Source: Armillaria gallica (Eukaryota; Basidiomycota; Agaricomycetes; Agaricales; Physalacriaceae). Taken from it: a stretch of 64,000 bases of DNA. The DNA lies in NCBI GenBank assembly GCA_037576215.1, contig JBANDB010000006.1, positions 2,604,001 to 2,668,000 on the forward strand, in the 5' to 3' direction. The notes beneath the pieces are model-generated. The model made no database searches and was not told the DNA's origin. It was given only the letters and a program-made list of their open reading frames with translations. Of the stretch, positions 47,508 through 60,886 are shown in pieces. The position numbers and the translations under genes were made by a program. Each line of letters starts with the position of its first letter. Position 1 is the first letter of the stretch.

Positions 47508-48912
47508 ATGCTCATCACCAAAACATTCCATGACGTCCCCACCAAACTCGACGCCAATGGCCGTCCTATCAGGATCTTTGTCATATCGCCTGTTGTGCAG
47601 AACTACCCCCAGGCAAAGTTCCCAGGTTTGTCATTCTGTCATTTAAACTCCTTATCGCGATCGATCCTCACGATGAGTCCAGGTGTTGTGGTTTTTAGTG
47701 AAATATACCAGGTTACTGGGCCAGTCGAACGTTTTGCTGGACAGATCGCTAGTCAGGGATATGTCGTTGGTAGGTACAACGGTGACATATCATGATCGTC
47801 CTTGATCAAAATTGCGTTAGCATGCCCCTCCGTTTATCATGAATTTGAAGGACCGGAGGCGCTCCCTTACGATGTAGAGGGTACGTACAGTACAACTTCC
47901 CTTTGATCGAAAGTTGAGATAGGTCTGTAGGAACTGACAGAGGCAACAAATATAAGGTCTCGATAGTTCTCCAATCCATGTCCGTCTTCTTATTCCATAG
48001 ATCCATTCTTAGATCGAGAAGGAGGTAGCAGCGTATGACGAGGTACTATTCAGTATTCTAAAATTGTCTGATGGCCTTGATCTAACACTATTATAGGACG
48101 CAGCCCTCTCCATCGATCTCCTTACCTCTCTCCCCAATTGCAATGGGCGTATCGCAGGTACCCTTCAACTCGGTCTTTTGAATATGTTCTCCATCTGATC
48201 ATTCTTTATCAAGCGACCGGAATGTGCCTTGGAGGACACCTTGTACGATAATTGAAACTAACCTAACAAACTTGCCTTATGCCCTTCCAATAGGCTTTTA
48301 GGGTATGTCGCACTTCTCTTCATCTACTTCTTCCCTGAAACACAGCCATTAGGCCGCATTCGACCCTCGCGTAAAGGCGTCTGTGTGTTTCTTTGGCACC
48401 GACATCCACAGCGCGACGTTGGGCAAAGGCAAACAGGATGATTCCTTGATCCGCGTTCGCAAAGGTGATTTGACTGGGAAAGGCGAGCTAGTGGTCAGTT
48501 GTACTCACTTACTGTCGACGTTACAGACCTAACACTCGACTTTCTAGATGATCTTCGGAAAGCAGGTGAATTCTAAGTCACTCTCACCACTACTCGTTAT
48601 TGATTGCATTCCAGGACACTCATGTTCCTCGCGAGGGGCGTGATCTCATACGAAAGACGCTCGATGACGCGAATGTCACAGTCTCGGTAACCAGTTTCTC
48701 TTGTGCATCTCTGCGATAGCTGAGTTGTCGTTCAGTTTATCGAAGTTCAAGCTCAGCACGCTTTCGTTCGCGATGAGCAATCTAAAGGACGCTGGGATGC
48801 TGCCCTTACTAGGTCTCTTTTTGGCTTCATGATGGAAGTATTTGAGCGTACAGTGGGCCGAGACTTTGGGCCGAAGGTTGAGGATAACACGCCACTTCAA
48901 CATGTGTGTTAA
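47508..48912 (+). CDS. Dienelactone hydrolase family protein
   Basis: This is an alpha/beta hydrolase of the DLH (carboxymethylenebutenolidase) family. The natural substrate in fungi is mostly unknown. Twelve exons (47508..47625, 47683..47769, 47821..47880, 47931..47956, 48013..48042, 48097..48157, 48214..48242, 48294..48302, 48353..48493, 48548..48565, 48615..48686, 48736..48912) give 275 residues. Exon 8 is nine bases (Ala-Phe-Arg). The Cys-Asp-His triad is visible: TGMCLGGHLAF, FGKQDTHVP and QAQHAFVRDE. The early PGVVVFSEIYQVTGPVERFA is diagnostic. It is divergent from the GNAT-like gene, with starts 155 bases apart. Confidence 0.93.
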
Positions 48913-49244
48913 GCGGTGATACATACAAGCGCGAATTGAAATAACAATGTAAAATCATGTTAAAATTTGACGTCAAATCTTATCTAATTTCTGATGTTTG
49001 AGCCGTATAACTGAGTTTCATAATGCCCAAGGCACGATACATGCATCCATTCATTGCTTTGCTTTTACGACTTCTAGTACATTATTAAAAACACGCGGCG
49101 CTCCGCCGCTGACTACACCGCCAGCTTCGTTATCGTGAAATACAATGCGTGATGATGACAGTAACACAGGTGATGAGTATGACCAACAGAAGAAGTAAAG
49201 AGTGAGAGACTGATGAAAGAGAGATACAGTGCTTCTACTTCTAA
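48913..49244. other. Convergent 3' region of the DLH and TEF1 genes
   Basis: The 332 bases between the two stop codons are AT-rich 3' UTR sequence. I see no further gene in it. Confidence 0.4.
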
Positions 49245-51063
<1,819 letters not shown>

Positions 51064-51074
51064 TTTAAGAGGTT

Positions 51075-51238
51075 CTGCAAGGAAAGAGGAACGTTAGCGT
51101 CATAGATCGCACGACATCGGTCCATATGCGCAGAAGAATTTTTTACGTTGCTGCCGGCGACAAGCGCACGACAGCAATGGGAAAACGTAGGCGAGATCGG
51201 ACAGAGAAAACGATGTAGTATGCAGACAGCACACTTAC
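51075..51238 (-). promoter_or_regulatory. Leader (5' UTR) intron of TEF1
   Basis: On the minus strand a consensus GTAAGTG donor at 51238 and a TTTCCTTGCAG acceptor at 51075 bracket 164 bases, with the start codon eleven bases further on. Such introns are usual in fungal TEF1 genes. The stretch 51239-51707 upstream holds the promoter and the kinase 3' UTR; no other gene is seen there. Confidence 0.75.
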
Positions 51239-51707
51239 TTTAGAGGTACAACAAGTTACAAGGGATGAGAGATGGTGGTGGAGGGGAAGGAAGAAACAGA
51301 AGAGAGATGTTTGGTCTAGTTATACTGCGACGGTGAAAATTTTTTATCGATTACAGCCAAATTTGATCAGATGGCCGATAAAAGTGTGACTCAATTGTGA
51401 CTCCGCACCGCCGATATCGGCTCCGTCCACAAAAATAAATTAAGATATTAGGACTTACAAGTAGTAGTACAGTAGTGAAATCTCTGCAGTAGTCTATGCG
51501 CTATCAACGAGTCTATCTAAGACGTATCTGAACAACAGCAACAAAGATAAGTAAAACAGCACAGTGAGTCAGAGGTGATATAGAGGCATGCACACTACAG
51601 GTTTGGGTGTCGAATGTAGATTATGTTGATACAATTGCTTTGATGGATACATACATCTTCCTTGTTAGAAGTCGAATCGCCTCGTCTCCGTGTTGTTTTA
51701 GTTTCGA

Positions 51708-53823
51708 TCAAGGATCGCAAGTCGTCCATCCACCGTCGCCAGCCAGAAATCGCGACTGGAGAATTTTCTCAAATGTCGGTCGAGCCGAAACTTGCAGCCG
51801 TAAGCAAGCCCTGACAAGTGCTGCTGCGTCTCCAAGTGCACCACCGCCATCTTGTTCTTCTCCATAAGTCTCCCTCTCCTCGCCACACCTCTCGTCGAGC
51901 GCCATAGATGCGCTAGCAAATGGAGAGTCCAATCCTTCCTGCGCCTCAGCAGCAGTCATAAACGGACATTCTCCAACGAGCAAAACATATGCAACGACAC
52001 CGAATGCCCAAACGTCTTGTTCCTTGCCCTGGTAGCGCTCGCCACGAAGAATTTCTGGACCCGCGTAATCCAGACTGATAACGGCAATTATTAGCCTCGA
52101 GGCAGCCTTCTGAAGTGATAGAACAAGTACATACGTTCCACTGAAGGAATCCCAGCCATGTTTTTTGACCAATCCGGAGCTACCAAAATCAATCAAGATA
52201 CAACTGCCGTGAGGCCCCAACACAACGTTTTCATCCTTTACGTCCCGATGAACTGGGAGGAATCACCATCAGTCACCGTATTTCGAAATCAACTTACACT
52301 GACCTATTCCATGCGAATGAAGGAAGCACAACGCGTCGGCTATCTGACCTAAATAGGTGCGAACAGAACTCGGAGGAAGACCGTGTGGGTAACTCTCGAC
52401 GAGATCAAAGAGATCGGATGGTGGCGATGGCTCGTCAGCGCCATGTTCTGGCGTCGACGACGGAAGGACAAGGTAATAATAATGACTATCCTCGAAAAAG
52501 TCTAGAAGGGGACAGATGTTCGGATGTCCCTTTACGTTCTTTCCCTCTATCCAGTCATCAGCATCAGAACCTGACTCTTCCGGACTATGGGTACATGTGA
52601 GTGAATTGGACCGGCGAGGGTCCCATGGCCGTTTCGGAGGCAGTACGTATGATGTATTGGATATGGCGGACATGACGTAGATTTCAATAGGAATGGTGCC
52701 GTGTTTAGGATGTTTCTTCCAACAGTCCGCCAGGATACGCGACTTGATGACCTGCTTGATAACAAGAGGCGGCTAGCAATTATCGCAAATGAGATCATCG
52801 CACAAAGTCTGATAAGCGGATCTTACTTACCCCGAAAGAACCATCGTCCAGGATTTCTCGTGCACGCTTCACTAACCCGTAAGCACCACGTCCGATTTCT
52901 CCTTCGATGTGAAATTCAGAAATGTTCCTTTCGCCAAGGAATGACTCTTCCGATGACCTGGCAGGGGAGGGAGCTCGCGTGCTAGAGGCAACACTGAGCA
53001 GACTGCTAGTGCTGCCTGCACGATTAAGCGATCTCTGCAGGATCGGCGGCGGCGAAGGGGGTTCTATAGGCGCAATTGACACCCGACCGGCGATCAATGA
53101 CACTCGTTGTTGCGACGAGCGGCGCCGAGGCTGCGGTGCTGTGGGGGAACGAGAGGGGGTGGGAAATTTGGATGATCTTGGGGTGGTCGACAGTAGTGGT
53201 GACGATGAACGGGAGTATACAGATGGCTCCGTAGAAAGGGCCGAGGTTAGTATATTGGAGGGAATCGGTGTAACATTGGTGACGACACGCATAACCTTTG
53301 CGTTGTCTTGGGAAACACCGTTTGGTGTTCTTCTGCCAAGACTAGATTCGTCGGCTCTTGGCAACGACGGTTCGTATACGGGCTGTCGAAGGGTCTCCTT
53401 CTGTGGCAGAGAGTCGGTTTTCTGCTGTGGGGAGCCTTTCTGGGAGAAGAGGGAATCGGAAGTGTCTTCGTTCTGGTCCCAGTCGAATCCTCTGCCAATC
53501 GAGGTAACGCCCCAGCTACCGACGCTGGCAGCTCTGTATAGTCGTGCAGGGAGCTGTGGAGTCCATTCTTCGCTATCAAAGGCCAAATCCAACTGGGGCG
53601 GGGCCGAGAGCATAGAAAGACTGAAAATATTCGCCTTGATACGTATAGTATGCGAGAAAAGGCGCAGGAGGTAGCGCCTTGGTGGAGGAGCGGACGAAGG
53701 TCTTGGTTTGGCTGGACTTTTTCGGTGTAGTGAGACCCCAGGTGATCCTGATTCACGCCCACGTGGGTTCCGGAATTCCTGGCTGGTAACGATTCCAGCG
53801 TCTTGCTCGCTGGCGACGACCAT
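51708..53823 (-). CDS. PAS-kinase-like serine/threonine protein kinase
   Basis: This is a CAMK-group kinase whose catalytic part resembles fungal PAS kinases (Psk1/Psk2), which link nutrient state to sugar use and translation. Exons 53823..52831, 52772..52304, 52252..52135 and 52074..51708 give 648 residues. The first 300 residues are Ser/Pro/Arg-rich, and no PAS domain is recognisable. The kinase domain: GEIGRGAYGLVKRA (P-loop), PLVIKQVIK (Lys), GHPNICPLLDFFEDSHYYYL, HRDVKDENVV (catalytic Asp), IDFGSSG (metal Asp), FSGTLDYAGPEIL (activation segment) and DVWAFGVVAYVLL. The start at MVVASEQDAG is the first ATG; MLSAPPQL at 53613 is an alternative. Confidence 0.87.
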
Positions 53824-54389
53824 GTCTAGGTGGAACGAGTTGCTGGCTGAATATAGCACTACAGATAGCGATTATGCAAGAAATCCGATAAGTGTCACTT
53901 GGCCACGACAGGACAGGAACCAAGATCCGCTCTCAGGCAGCTGGGTGATCGTAGAACTCGATAAACTCACTTTTGCTAGCTGGTAGAAAATAACAATAAT
54001 TTTATATCAAATCGTACCTCGACGTTCGCTGGCCTTGACCCTCTAAATTACCAGCCAAGGCGTTCTGTGCCCGTCCAGAAATGGCCCAAATCGGTCCTTG
54101 GGGTCCTCTTACGTAATCTGCACCACAAGCGGGCATCCTGGGGAATACACAACAATCCACGCCCTCAAGCTCAATCCTTCAAAAACACTGTGAGTATCCA
54201 TCCTTGATACCCATTTTTTTGCCTATCCGGCAGAATCGCAACCAGAGCACGGAGTGGATGCGTTTGATACCAGTTTCGATGCGGTTAACGGATGGATTCG
54301 TATCTCGAAAGTTGGATGACGCTGCCAAATTTTTATCTTGCTCCTGGACACTTTTGGTTCTGAGGCTGACGTTCCTCTTATAGACCGCC
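53824..54389. other. Divergent promoter region with the leader intron of RPL32
   Basis: The 566 bases separate the kinase start from the RPL32 start. A GTGAGTATCC donor at 54190 and a CCTCTTATAG acceptor ending at 54383 bound a probable 194-base leader intron, six bases before the RPL32 ATG. No other coding frame in it is supported. Confidence 0.6.
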
Positions 54390-54976
54390 ATGGCCGTCAA
54401 GATCCCTATTGTCAAGAAGCGCACCAAGCCTTTCAAGTTTGTTTTCACTACGCATATGAAGAAGTCATATTGACCACCGTTCCCAACGCAGGCGCCACCA
54501 GTCAGATCGCTACCATGGAGTGAAGGAGGCATGGCGGAAACCCAAGGGTATTGATAACAGGGTCCGACGTCGCTTCAAGGGCCAGACGCCCATGCCCAAG
54601 GTGCGCTCAGCATACCCATCTTGTCTTTTACTCGACCAACCTTACTTTGCAGATTGGATACGGCAGCAACAAGAAGGTACATACGCCCAATGGAACCTCT
54701 TTTCCAGCTAACACTGTTACAGACTCGCCATCTCCTTCCCAATGGCCTCAAAAAATTCCTCGTCAGCAACGTCCGGGAGCTCGAGATTCTCTTGATGCAC
54801 AACAAAAGCTACGCTGCCGAGATTGCCCACAACGTGAGCAGCCGGAACCGCACGACGATTTTGGAGAGGTTCGTATCCATTTAACTGTCCCAAGTTCTCT
54901 CTTACCTGTTTGCAGGGCCAAGGCTCTGGGTGTCAAGGTGACGAACCCTGCTGCCCGTCTGCGGTCGGAGGAGTAG
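54390..54976 (+). CDS. RPL32: 60S ribosomal protein L32 (eL32)
   Basis: This is a large-subunit ribosomal protein. Five exons (54390..54436, 54492..54600, 54653..54676, 54723..54868, 54916..54976) give 128 residues. [20 protein letters not shown], then [20 protein letters not shown] and [20 protein letters not shown] are diagnostic, with [20 protein letters not shown] at the C-terminal side. Exon 3 has only 24 bases. All phases are exact. A leader intron precedes the start codon. Confidence 0.96.
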
Positions 54977-55146
54977 AGCTACTGTCGTTGTCGTCGTTTT
55001 GCACCCTTCATAATCCATGTATTCTTCCAATCTTCCGACATGCGGCAATAATGACCATGCGACCATGCACCTCTATTGATTTAGTAGTGACCCGATTTAG
55101 ATGTGTGATCCTTAGCTTCATCTTTGACCACTGTGCGAGTTCAGAA

Positions 55147-56428
55147 TGGCTTACGAGTCCGTTTGTTTCCATCATCCAACCCCGAACATCTCACTTTGAT
55201 TGCATAGAAATGTTCGCTCTGCGTCGCACGCCGGCAGCTGGTACACTGGCGATGGTAACGATATCATCTTGTGATTCGAATGATGAACTGGAGATTCGAC
55301 AGGCAGCATCCTCGACGACGAGCTCAACGGCTGGCTCTCTGCAGTCACCCCGGATGAGTCATATCCTATCCAAGGCTGCAAGGCAGTCATAGCACCGTGT
55401 GTCTGTTCATCTGTTCTCTGGACCGAACCTGAAATGGCTACAGCCATGCTGGATATTCCTATTCAGGCCCTGCAGCTGCCTGGGCATACAAGAGCATCGA
55501 TACCAAACCGATGTGAGTTTTCGTCCTTTCCTGTCGTACAGTTGCAATTGATGGCTTGCTAGCAAACGGGTGTTTATCCTTGGTCCCTCGCACCACCTCT
55601 ACATCCAGGGTTGCGCACTGTCGGGGTGTGAGGAGTACGAGACGCCTATTGGGAACTTGCCTCTGATCTCGATAGTGCGTTCGCCCTCCTTGGCACCTGC
55701 TGACGCTGACAGTGTCGCAGCGATCAAGGAACTGAGAGCTACGAACCAATTTGAGGCTTTGGCTCAGGAAGACGACGAGGCGGAGCACAGTCTTGAGATG
55801 CACCTTCCGTACGTCAGGAAGAAGTTTGAAGGGTGAGAGTGTCCAGAGACTTTCAGAAATGGTACTCATTCCAATGCCAGGAAAGACATATCCATTGTTC
55901 CTATCGTCGTGGGCTCCGTCTCCAAAGAAGATGAGGCAGCCTACGGTGCCCTGCTAGCACCGTATCTCGACCGTGAAGACACGTTTTGTGTCATATCGAG
56001 TGACTTCTGTCATTGGTGCGTCCCTACTTTAACCAATTTTCTATCGTCTAGACATAATCTGTAGGGGCACCCGCTTTTCATATACTTTTTACTATCCCTC
56101 CCCTGCACCAGGGACCGCCGGAGTACGTTTAACCCGCTCCTTATCGACAAGTGCGAACCCTATCCACACTTCAATCAGTCAACTCGATCATGAAGCAATG
56201 GATATCCTCACACTGCCACCAGGAGAGGCGCACACCAAGTTCGCGGCGTATCTCTCCAAGACCAGGAACACGATATGTGGCAGGCATCCTATCGGCGTAC
56301 TGCTTGGTGCAATGACGGCACTGGGGAAAGAGTCGAAGCTGAAGTGGGTACGTTATGAGCAAAGCAGCGCTTGCGAAACATTGAGAGACTCAAGTGTAAG
56401 CTATGCGAGCGCATGGGTGACATTCTAA
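55147..56428 (+). CDS. MHO1: Memo-family protein (Mho1-like)
   Basis: Memo proteins are metal-binding, dioxygenase-fold proteins that act in redox signalling. Exons 55208..55254, 55303..55396, 55444..55512, 55563..55674, 55721..55832, 55881..56015 and 56065..56428 are well supported, with a probable 15-base first exon at 55147..55161 (MAYES). The metal/active-site residues are in [56 protein letters not shown] and [10 protein letters not shown]. Two slips occur: near the first acceptor and at 55662-55668, where one missing G would turn LPLISI into LPLDLD and fit the next splice. About 315 residues result. It converges with the histidine phosphatase (22 bases between stops). Confidence 0.88.
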
Positions 56429-56450
56429 CATGTATCAGAGACCTCTATAA

Positions 56451-57402
56451 CTACAGACTACTTGTAACATTAACATTCAAATTCTTACTTACCACCGAAC
56501 CCACTGGTTCGTTTCTCTCATTTTCCGAACCGGGTACACCAGGATCATTGACAACGCGTCCGTTGTCGACCTCGATGTCCTGGAAGCCCCAGTCTCTCAA
56601 GGATCCTCCACTCAGATGGGAACCGTCTGCTGTCTTGACCCTGGTCCAGGTATTTCCATTCTTGTGGAATTGGCTCAACGAGCAGCACCCTATCCTGACG
56701 GGCATATCCCTCTCCCCGCTGAGCAACCTTACCAACGCAGCGATCGTTGCTGCGTGGCTCACTATTAATAACCTCTCTCCTTTAGGCCGAAGAGGCAAGA
56801 AATCTTGCAGGAAGGTCTCGACGCGGACGAGGACCTCATCAACAGTTTCTCCGAGTCGCGAGGGGTAGTGAATGCTGTCCCAGTCGGACGATATCTGGCC
56901 TGGAAAGTACGGTTCGAGGGAAGATGGAGGTCCAGGACGAGGATGAAGTCCTGTGTTCGGCTCGACGGGGGAATACCACTCCGAGAGACCGTGTTCAACG
57001 AAGATGGGGATACCAAGAGCGGTAGAGACCGGAGAAGCTGTTTGCAGACAGCGGTCTAGTAGGCTATGGGTCAGTGAAATTGAGCATTGGAGTCGGAAAC
57101 ATATGTACAGTAAGGGGAAGAGAAGATCGCTGTAGGCCGTTCATCCTCTGGCAACGAAAGAAAGTAAGACGCGCATTCCTGTGCTTGCGCCTGTTCCAGG
57201 AAAGTCAGATCGATTTGAATACATCGAATCCAGAGAAAATACCTCGCCCAATGCAGCTAAGGGAGGATCCCTCGGCAGCCCCGTTGCGCTTTTCCAGCTG
57301 GTCGTGACCCAATTCATTCGGAAGCCTTCAAGCTGTTCAGGATGGGCGGTAGATCAGTACGCGATACTCACCATGTCGCACAATGTATATCTTCTCGACC
57401 AT
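56451..57402 (-). CDS. Histidine phosphatase superfamily protein (Tfc7/PGM-like)
   Basis: This is a phosphoglycerate-mutase-fold protein. Exons 57402..57372, 57325..57243, 57190..57109 and 57055..56451 give 266 residues. MVEKIYIVRHG carries the catalytic His, split by the first intron. IFSSPYYRCLQTASPVSTAL and VEHGLSEWYSPVEPN follow, and the second His is in LLIVSHAATIAALVRLL. The tail is Ser/Gly/Asn-rich. Relatives include the N-terminal domain of TFIIIC subunit tau-55 (Tfc7) and ubiquitin-associated phosphatases; which of these it is cannot be settled. Both catalytic His are kept, so phosphatase activity is plausible. Its upstream flank carries the MITE pair. Confidence 0.85.
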
Positions 57403-57735
57403 GATGACGGTAATAAAGAAACCGGTGGCTGTTATGTTATCATATGCTAAATAATGTATATTTAACACAACATGTGGAGCATACCAGGAAGCCCGGATAC
57501 AACGAAAGAGCTACATCGTGTTTTCCCTCAAGTTGTCGAAGTAAGTATAATACTTACTGAAAATATTATTGAAGTCACTGATTCGACTGGAAGACTTACC
57601 GTTGGGTATTCATGGCGCGGCGTGCTTTAATATGAACTGAGTAGATTAGGCATATTAACCCTGGCATCTCTCTTCTGGGATTGTCGACGGCGAAATCTGA
57701 CTTGTTTGCTCCAAGTGGTAGGTTGCAAGTTGGAT
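57403..57735. other. Upstream flank of the phosphatase, up to the inserted element
   Basis: The 333 bases hold the likely promoter of the minus-strand phosphatase. No supported open frame is present. It ends in the left target-site copy AGTTGGAT (57728-57735). Confidence 0.4.
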
Positions 57736-58597
57736 GGCTCGCTACTGATGCTTGTGGGTCGGTCTGAGAAAAAATAAAAAATAAAAGAAAAAGAAAAAGA
57801 AAAAAGAGAGAAAAATAAAAGGGAAAGGAGGGAAGTTTCAGAAGACCTACCTTCGAATTCCACAACGATTTTTGAGTGTCAGAAGCCCAAAGTCAGAGAG
57901 GATGATGATAAACGGCGCTCTGCGTACCTTTCTCATGCCCGAGGCACAGCCACATCAAACGGCAGACCTGCCGTTCAATAGCGGAATCATTTAACATAAA
58001 GGATACACTCAATTTCTGAGGCTCAAAATTTTAATTCAAACGTATTCATATGCATACAATATTTCCTAAAATTTTCGGGCCCTTCGGGAACGTAGGTAAT
58101 TTGTGAGTCTTTTGCGAATCGTAGCAGCTAAGTTGCTACTGACCGGAGTTTGAATATTCAGCCAAATGCGGCTCACTGCCGCGGTGTTTCATCGGTGCGC
58201 GCTGTCGCGGTAAGAGCATTCAGTATCGACTGGCTGTCGGCACCTTCAGTTTAGATCTTGCTTGAGAGAACTTTACATTAAATGGACACCTGATATCACA
58301 AAATTTTCTTCTCATGAGACTGAAGCCATTTCATTTCATGGATAAGGTGAAGTAAAAAAACTACGGCCTAGAAATGAGGTGGGCTTATAAATATTCAACC
58401 ACTGAGAATGTAATTACTCAGAGACAGATCTCTGGCTTTGGCAGAGAGTAGGAGGCGGCCAGCGCAACGACTACCAATTGCAAGACCAACGGCATCGCGT
58501 CTCCAAACGGGAAATTCCGGCATATTCTGACTCAGTTCAAACTCCGGTCGCTAGCAGTTGCTATCAGTAGCGACCCCCAAGCATGAGTATCGAGCCC
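57736..58597. mobile_element. MITE-like element, copy 1
   Basis: This is an 862-base non-coding element. Its first 26 bases (57736-57761, GGCTCGCTACTGATGC...) match the reverse complement of 58571-58596 at 23 of 26 positions, forming terminal inverted repeats. The outer flanks of the pair are the 8-base repeat AGTTGGAT (57728-57735 and 59466-59473), as left by hAT-type and some other transposases. There is no transposase frame, and the only long open frame crosses an A/G-rich tract near 57773-57830. A non-autonomous DNA element fits best. The superfamily is not certain. Confidence 0.7.
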
Positions 58598-58603
58598 AGT
58601 TGG

Positions 58604-59465
58604 GGCTCGCTACTGATGCTTGTGGGTCGGTCTGAGAAAAAATAAAAAATAAAAGAAAAAGAAAAAGAAAAAAGAGAGAAAAATAAAAGGGAAAGGAGGG
58701 AAGTTTCAGAAGACCTACCTTCGAATTCCACAACGATTTTTGAGTGTCAGAAGCCCAAAGTCAGAGAGGATGATGATAAACGGCGCTCTGCGTACCTTTC
58801 TCATGCCCGAGGCACAGCCACATCAAACGGCAGACCTGCCGTTCAATAGCGGAATCATTTAACATAAAGGATACACTCAATTTCTGAGGCTCAAAATTTT
58901 AATTCAAACGTATTCATATGCATACAATATTTCCTAAAATTTTCGGGCCCTTCGGGAACGTAGGTAATTTGTGAGTCTTTTGCGAATCGTAGCAGCTAAG
59001 TTGCTACTGACCGGAGTTTGAATATTCAGCCAAATGCGGCTCACTGCCGCGGTGTTTCATCGGTGCGCGCTGTCGCGGTAAGAGCATTCAGTATCGACTG
59101 GCTGTCGGCACCTTCAGTTTAGATCTTGCTTGAGAGAACTTTACATTAAATGGACACCTGATATCACAAAATTTTCTTCTCATGAGACTGAAGCCATTTC
59201 ATTTCATGGATAAGGTGAAGTAAAAAAACTACGGCCTAGAAATGAGGTGGGCTTATAAATATTCAACCACTGAGAATGTAATTACTCAGAGACAGATCTC
59301 TGGCTTTGGCAGAGAGTAGGAGGCGGCCAGCGCAACGACTACCAATTGCAAGACCAACGGCATCGCGTCTCCAAACGGGAAATTCCGGCATATTCTGACT
59401 CAGTTCAAACTCCGGTCGCTAGCAGTTGCTATCAGTAGCGACCCCCAAGCATGAGTATCGAGCCC
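58604..59465. mobile_element. MITE-like element, copy 2 (direct tandem)
   Basis: This is a second copy in the same orientation, starting exactly 868 bases after the first. By eye I see no difference from copy 1. The copies are separated by AGTTGG (58598-58603), six of the eight bases of the target-site sequence. The complete AGTTGGAT follows copy 2 at 59466-59473. It ends 92 bases before the NDUFB11 start codon. Confidence 0.72.
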
Positions 59466-59557
59466 AGTTGGATTCCGGCTAGCTCCGGAGGTGCTGTTGT
59501 GTGTTTGGCAACAACTTCGCACGACTTGCCCCACGACCTCCTCAATAGTCGACTCTC

Positions 59558-59987
59558 ATGATACCAAGCACCACCCTGCGTCTGCTGCGCGCAGGAGCAC
59601 CTCGCTTGCAAGGGCGACGATATGCGTCGCATGGTACCCCTCAATACAACGAGCCTTCTGGATTCCTCTTCGGTGAAAAGGTGTGCACCTTTAGCCGTCC
59701 GTTTCAGAATACAGCTTAACCGTCGAACAGCCTCCCGCCCCGGGCCAGAAGCGAGTGAAGGAAGATTGGGAGAACATTTGGTACATCGGAATGTTTGGTA
59801 CAATGGCCTTTGCATCGGTGATGCTGTACTACAAACCCGACACAAGGTACGTCTCTCGTCAATGTCATTCTGCTACCGCCATTATAACTTGAGCGACAGT
59901 ATTCAGACATGGGCGTTAGAAGAGGCCAAACAACGGATGGAGGCGCGTGGCGAGAAGTACAAATACGAGCCATCACAGAAATCATAA
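59558..59987 (+). CDS. NDUFB11: NADH dehydrogenase beta subcomplex subunit 11 (ESSS)
   Basis: This is a single-span accessory subunit of the membrane arm of complex I. Exons 59558..59680, 59731..59846 and 59900..59987 give 108 residues. The N-terminus MIPSTTLRLLRAGAPRLQGR is a mitochondrial presequence. YNEPSGFLFGEKPPAPGQKR is the family block. One membrane helix follows (WYIGMFGTMAFASVMLYY), then TWALEEAKQRMEARGE. The length is typical. The tandem MITE-like pair lies directly upstream, so the promoter is either within or displaced by it. Confidence 0.9.
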
Positions 59988-60131
59988 TCTCCCAACTCAT
60001 AAACGTTCCAATTTCATTGCATGACAACGATTTCGCGCGAGATATAATATAATCTAAAGTCTATCTTCCTCACGAGGTCTCCCTCTAAGGCGTATCGGAG
60101 CAGTTGAGGCCCTGGACGTTGTGCGGCCCTT

Positions 60132-60886
60132 TCAAGATTCAATGTTGTTCTCAGCCTTGTACTGCTCCTCCGTGAGCAATCCCTCCAACTGGATGATATT
60201 GAGTCAATAGCGGTGCATAGAGGAAAACGACGCACCTCAGATGGATCTGAAACTTTGATTTTACATAGCCAACCTGCAATGGCGTTACTTGGGAGCCAAC
60301 GACCAATTAAGTCATCGAACGCACCTTGCTCTTCAGGAGATTTGTTCAATAACCCTGGCTGGGAGGCCAGCGTAGTGTTGATCTCCTTCACAAGCCCAGA
60401 AACTGGAGCATACTGATGGAAGAACTGAGTGAAAATGTCCCTTCAGCGAGTGAACAGTCAACGCACGATGTCCGACGCAGCCTTGACGCTTTCCACAGCT
60501 CCTATATGGCCTAACGACTTGCTGAGTATCGCCAAAAATCCCAAAGAAGAGCATGCATACCTCCTTGCTCCACCTCAGTCCCTATTTCAGCCAGTTCCAC
60601 GAAAACGACATCACCGAGAGATGATTGAGCGTGGTCGGTAATGGTCACGATGCCAATTCCTGTCGAATCATCAAAGGTGACGGTTTCGTGATCCTTCGTG
60701 TAGCGCTTTGCTATCCAGATTTCAGAAGCCAGAGACTGCACGGTTGGACGGTGACGCACTAACGAGAGTTCGAACGAACTGAGGTCGAACGCAGAGCCTT
60801 TGGGCTGATGGTGCTGCCAACGTGGTGTTGCGCGCCAGAGAGCGGTATGAGCCCAACTTCGTGACGTTTCGGAGGACAGACTGCAT
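60132..60886 (-). CDS. GCV3: Glycine cleavage system H protein, mitochondrial
   Basis: The H protein carries the lipoyl arm that shuttles the aminomethyl group among the P, T and L proteins. Exons 60886..60561, 60510..60467, 60412..60325, 60273..60236 and 60188..60132 give about 183 residues. MQSVLRNVTKLGSYRSLARN is a presequence. The core has RYTKDHETVTF, GIGIVTITDHAQSSLGDVVF, GAVESVKAASDI with the lipoyl Lys, and YAPVSGLVKEINTTL. GWLCKIKVSDPSEL closes the domain. One extra base near 60716-60728 separates presequence and core frames. Removing it makes the splice phases agree. Confidence 0.91.

Larger units (their letters stand above)
57728..59473. repeat. Target-site duplication flanking the element pair
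   Basis: AGTTGGAT occurs at 57728-57735 and again at 59466-59473, directly bordering the two tandem elements. A truncated form (AGTTGG) lies between the copies. The pattern suggests one insertion event followed by tandem duplication of element plus part of the target site. Confidence 0.65.

Noticed and set aside
57596..58733. Small hydrophobic proteins encoded on the minus strand of the repeats
   Set aside because: The frames are carried by an A/G-rich tract of the duplicated element and have no homologue-like features.
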